Shown here: positions 63,748-64,000 of the stretch, piece after piece
Numbering within the stretch: position 1 is the first letter of the stretch
Layout: each line of letters begins with the position of its first letter
Assembly: GCF_036173105.1 (NCBI RefSeq)
Contig: NZ_CP108053.1
Location: 8,990,001-9,054,000 of the forward strand
Length of the DNA stretch: 64,000 nucleotides
Source: Streptomyces sp. NBC_00287
GTDB taxonomy: Bacteria > Actinomycetota > Actinomycetes > Streptomycetales > Streptomycetaceae
Reading direction: 5' to 3'
Translations under genes and position numbers: made by a program
The notes under the pieces: generated by a model
The model's input: the letters and a program-made list of their open reading frames with translations, nothing else
Told to the model about the DNA's origin: nothing
Databases searched by the model: none

Positions 63748-64000
63748 ATGACGGGCCTGTGCCTGGCACACCCGGCACCGGGCACGGGCGTCACCGCCGC
63801 ACCGCCCCCGCACTATCGATGCGGTCCGACACGAAACGAGGCGTGCCGGGTCGGGAGCGAATCCGACGCGGAGCGCAGCGCGCGCTTCGAACGGGACGCG
63901 CTGGCCTTGCTCGACCGGATGTACTCGGCCGCGCTGCGCATGACCGGCAGCCCGGCCGACGCGGAGGAGCTGGTGGAGGAGACGTACGCGAAGGCGTGCG
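63748..64000 (+). CDS. Sigma-R-like ECF sigma factor, N-terminal part, cut by the window edge
   Basis: The frame from the ATG at 63748 reads to the edge and ends with [48 protein letters not shown], strongly resembling sigma-2 of the Streptomyces oxidative-stress factor sigma-R. The first 35 residues ([23 protein letters not shown]) are unlike the family and the start has no good RBS, so the true start is uncertain. Streptomyces sigR is known for two starts giving a long unstable isoform. No GGAAT-N18-GTT promoter was seen upstream in the 258 bases after the MFS gene. Confidence 0.7.
   Translation, partial: MTGLCLAHPAPGTGVTAAPPPHYRCGPTRNEACRVGSESDAERSARFERDALALLDRMYSAALRMTGSPADAEELVEETYAKAC

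Overview
The window is about 72% G+C, with dense GC3-biased genes, GTG starts, Tat and lipoprotein signals, DmdR/IdeR-type iron boxes and a sigma-R-like gene at the right edge. Together these point to a Streptomyces or close relative. No tRNA, rRNA, CRISPR array or insertion sequence was seen. Both ends cut a gene: a GAF/PAS signalling protein on the left and a sigma-R-like factor on the right.

Layout. 1-6.4 kb: sensor protein, O-methyltransferase, a module made of a HELWH metalloprotease-like protein, a 7-TM protein and an HTH regulator, and a small SnoaL/monooxygenase-like pair. 6.5-14.8 kb (minus strand): conflict-system locus A, a four-gene overlapping operon coding for an alpha/beta hydrolase, a caspase plus VMAP-C protein, a MoxR-type AAA+ ATPase and a 1339-aa SAV_2336-type multidomain protein that ends in a cold-shock domain. 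14.9-21.3 kb: LysR, two metallo-beta-lactamase-fold enzymes, three alpha/beta hydrolases and an AraC regulator. 21.4-25.2 kb: carbonic anhydrase, phosphotransferase, a 41-aa small protein with its own terminator, a P-loop kinase and a HAD phosphatase. 25.3-34.9 kb: P450, MarR/LLM oxidoreductase/TPR, NmrA-like/TetR, a frameshifted GH88-type gene, an MpaB-like oxygenase, an ECF41 sigma factor with an NmrA-like neighbour, and a small pseudogene.

34.9-42.3 kb: an RmlD-like reductase, an adenylation-carrier-acyltransferase fusion and a ferric-iron ABC transporter, the last two divergent with an iron box at each start. 42.4-46.5 kb: small lipoproteins, VOC, YciI-like and DUF5990 genes. 46.5-52 kb (plus strand): conflict-system locus B, comprising a GntR regulator with a duplicated winged helix, a second caspase plus VMAP-C protein and a second SAV_2336-type protein. 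A likely phosphorothioate-DNA-dependent HNH restriction enzyme follows. 53-64 kb: DinB, a DEAD-box helicase next to a free cold-shock protein, a PAS/GAF/SpoIIE-like regulator, CPBP protease, thioesterase, HxlR, gene remnants, and LysR/MFS.

The main interest is the pair of paralogous vWA-MoxR-VMAP-like loci about 32 kb apart. Each has a caspase-like protein with an intact His/Cys dyad. Locus A has a large partner whose trypsin-like and caspase-like domains have lost their catalytic residues and which ends in an apparently intact cold-shock nucleic-acid-binding domain. Locus B has no MoxR ATPase. Instead its GntR regulator and its SAV_2336 protein share a C-terminal domain, which suggests that one signal is read both by the transcription factor and by the conflict machinery.
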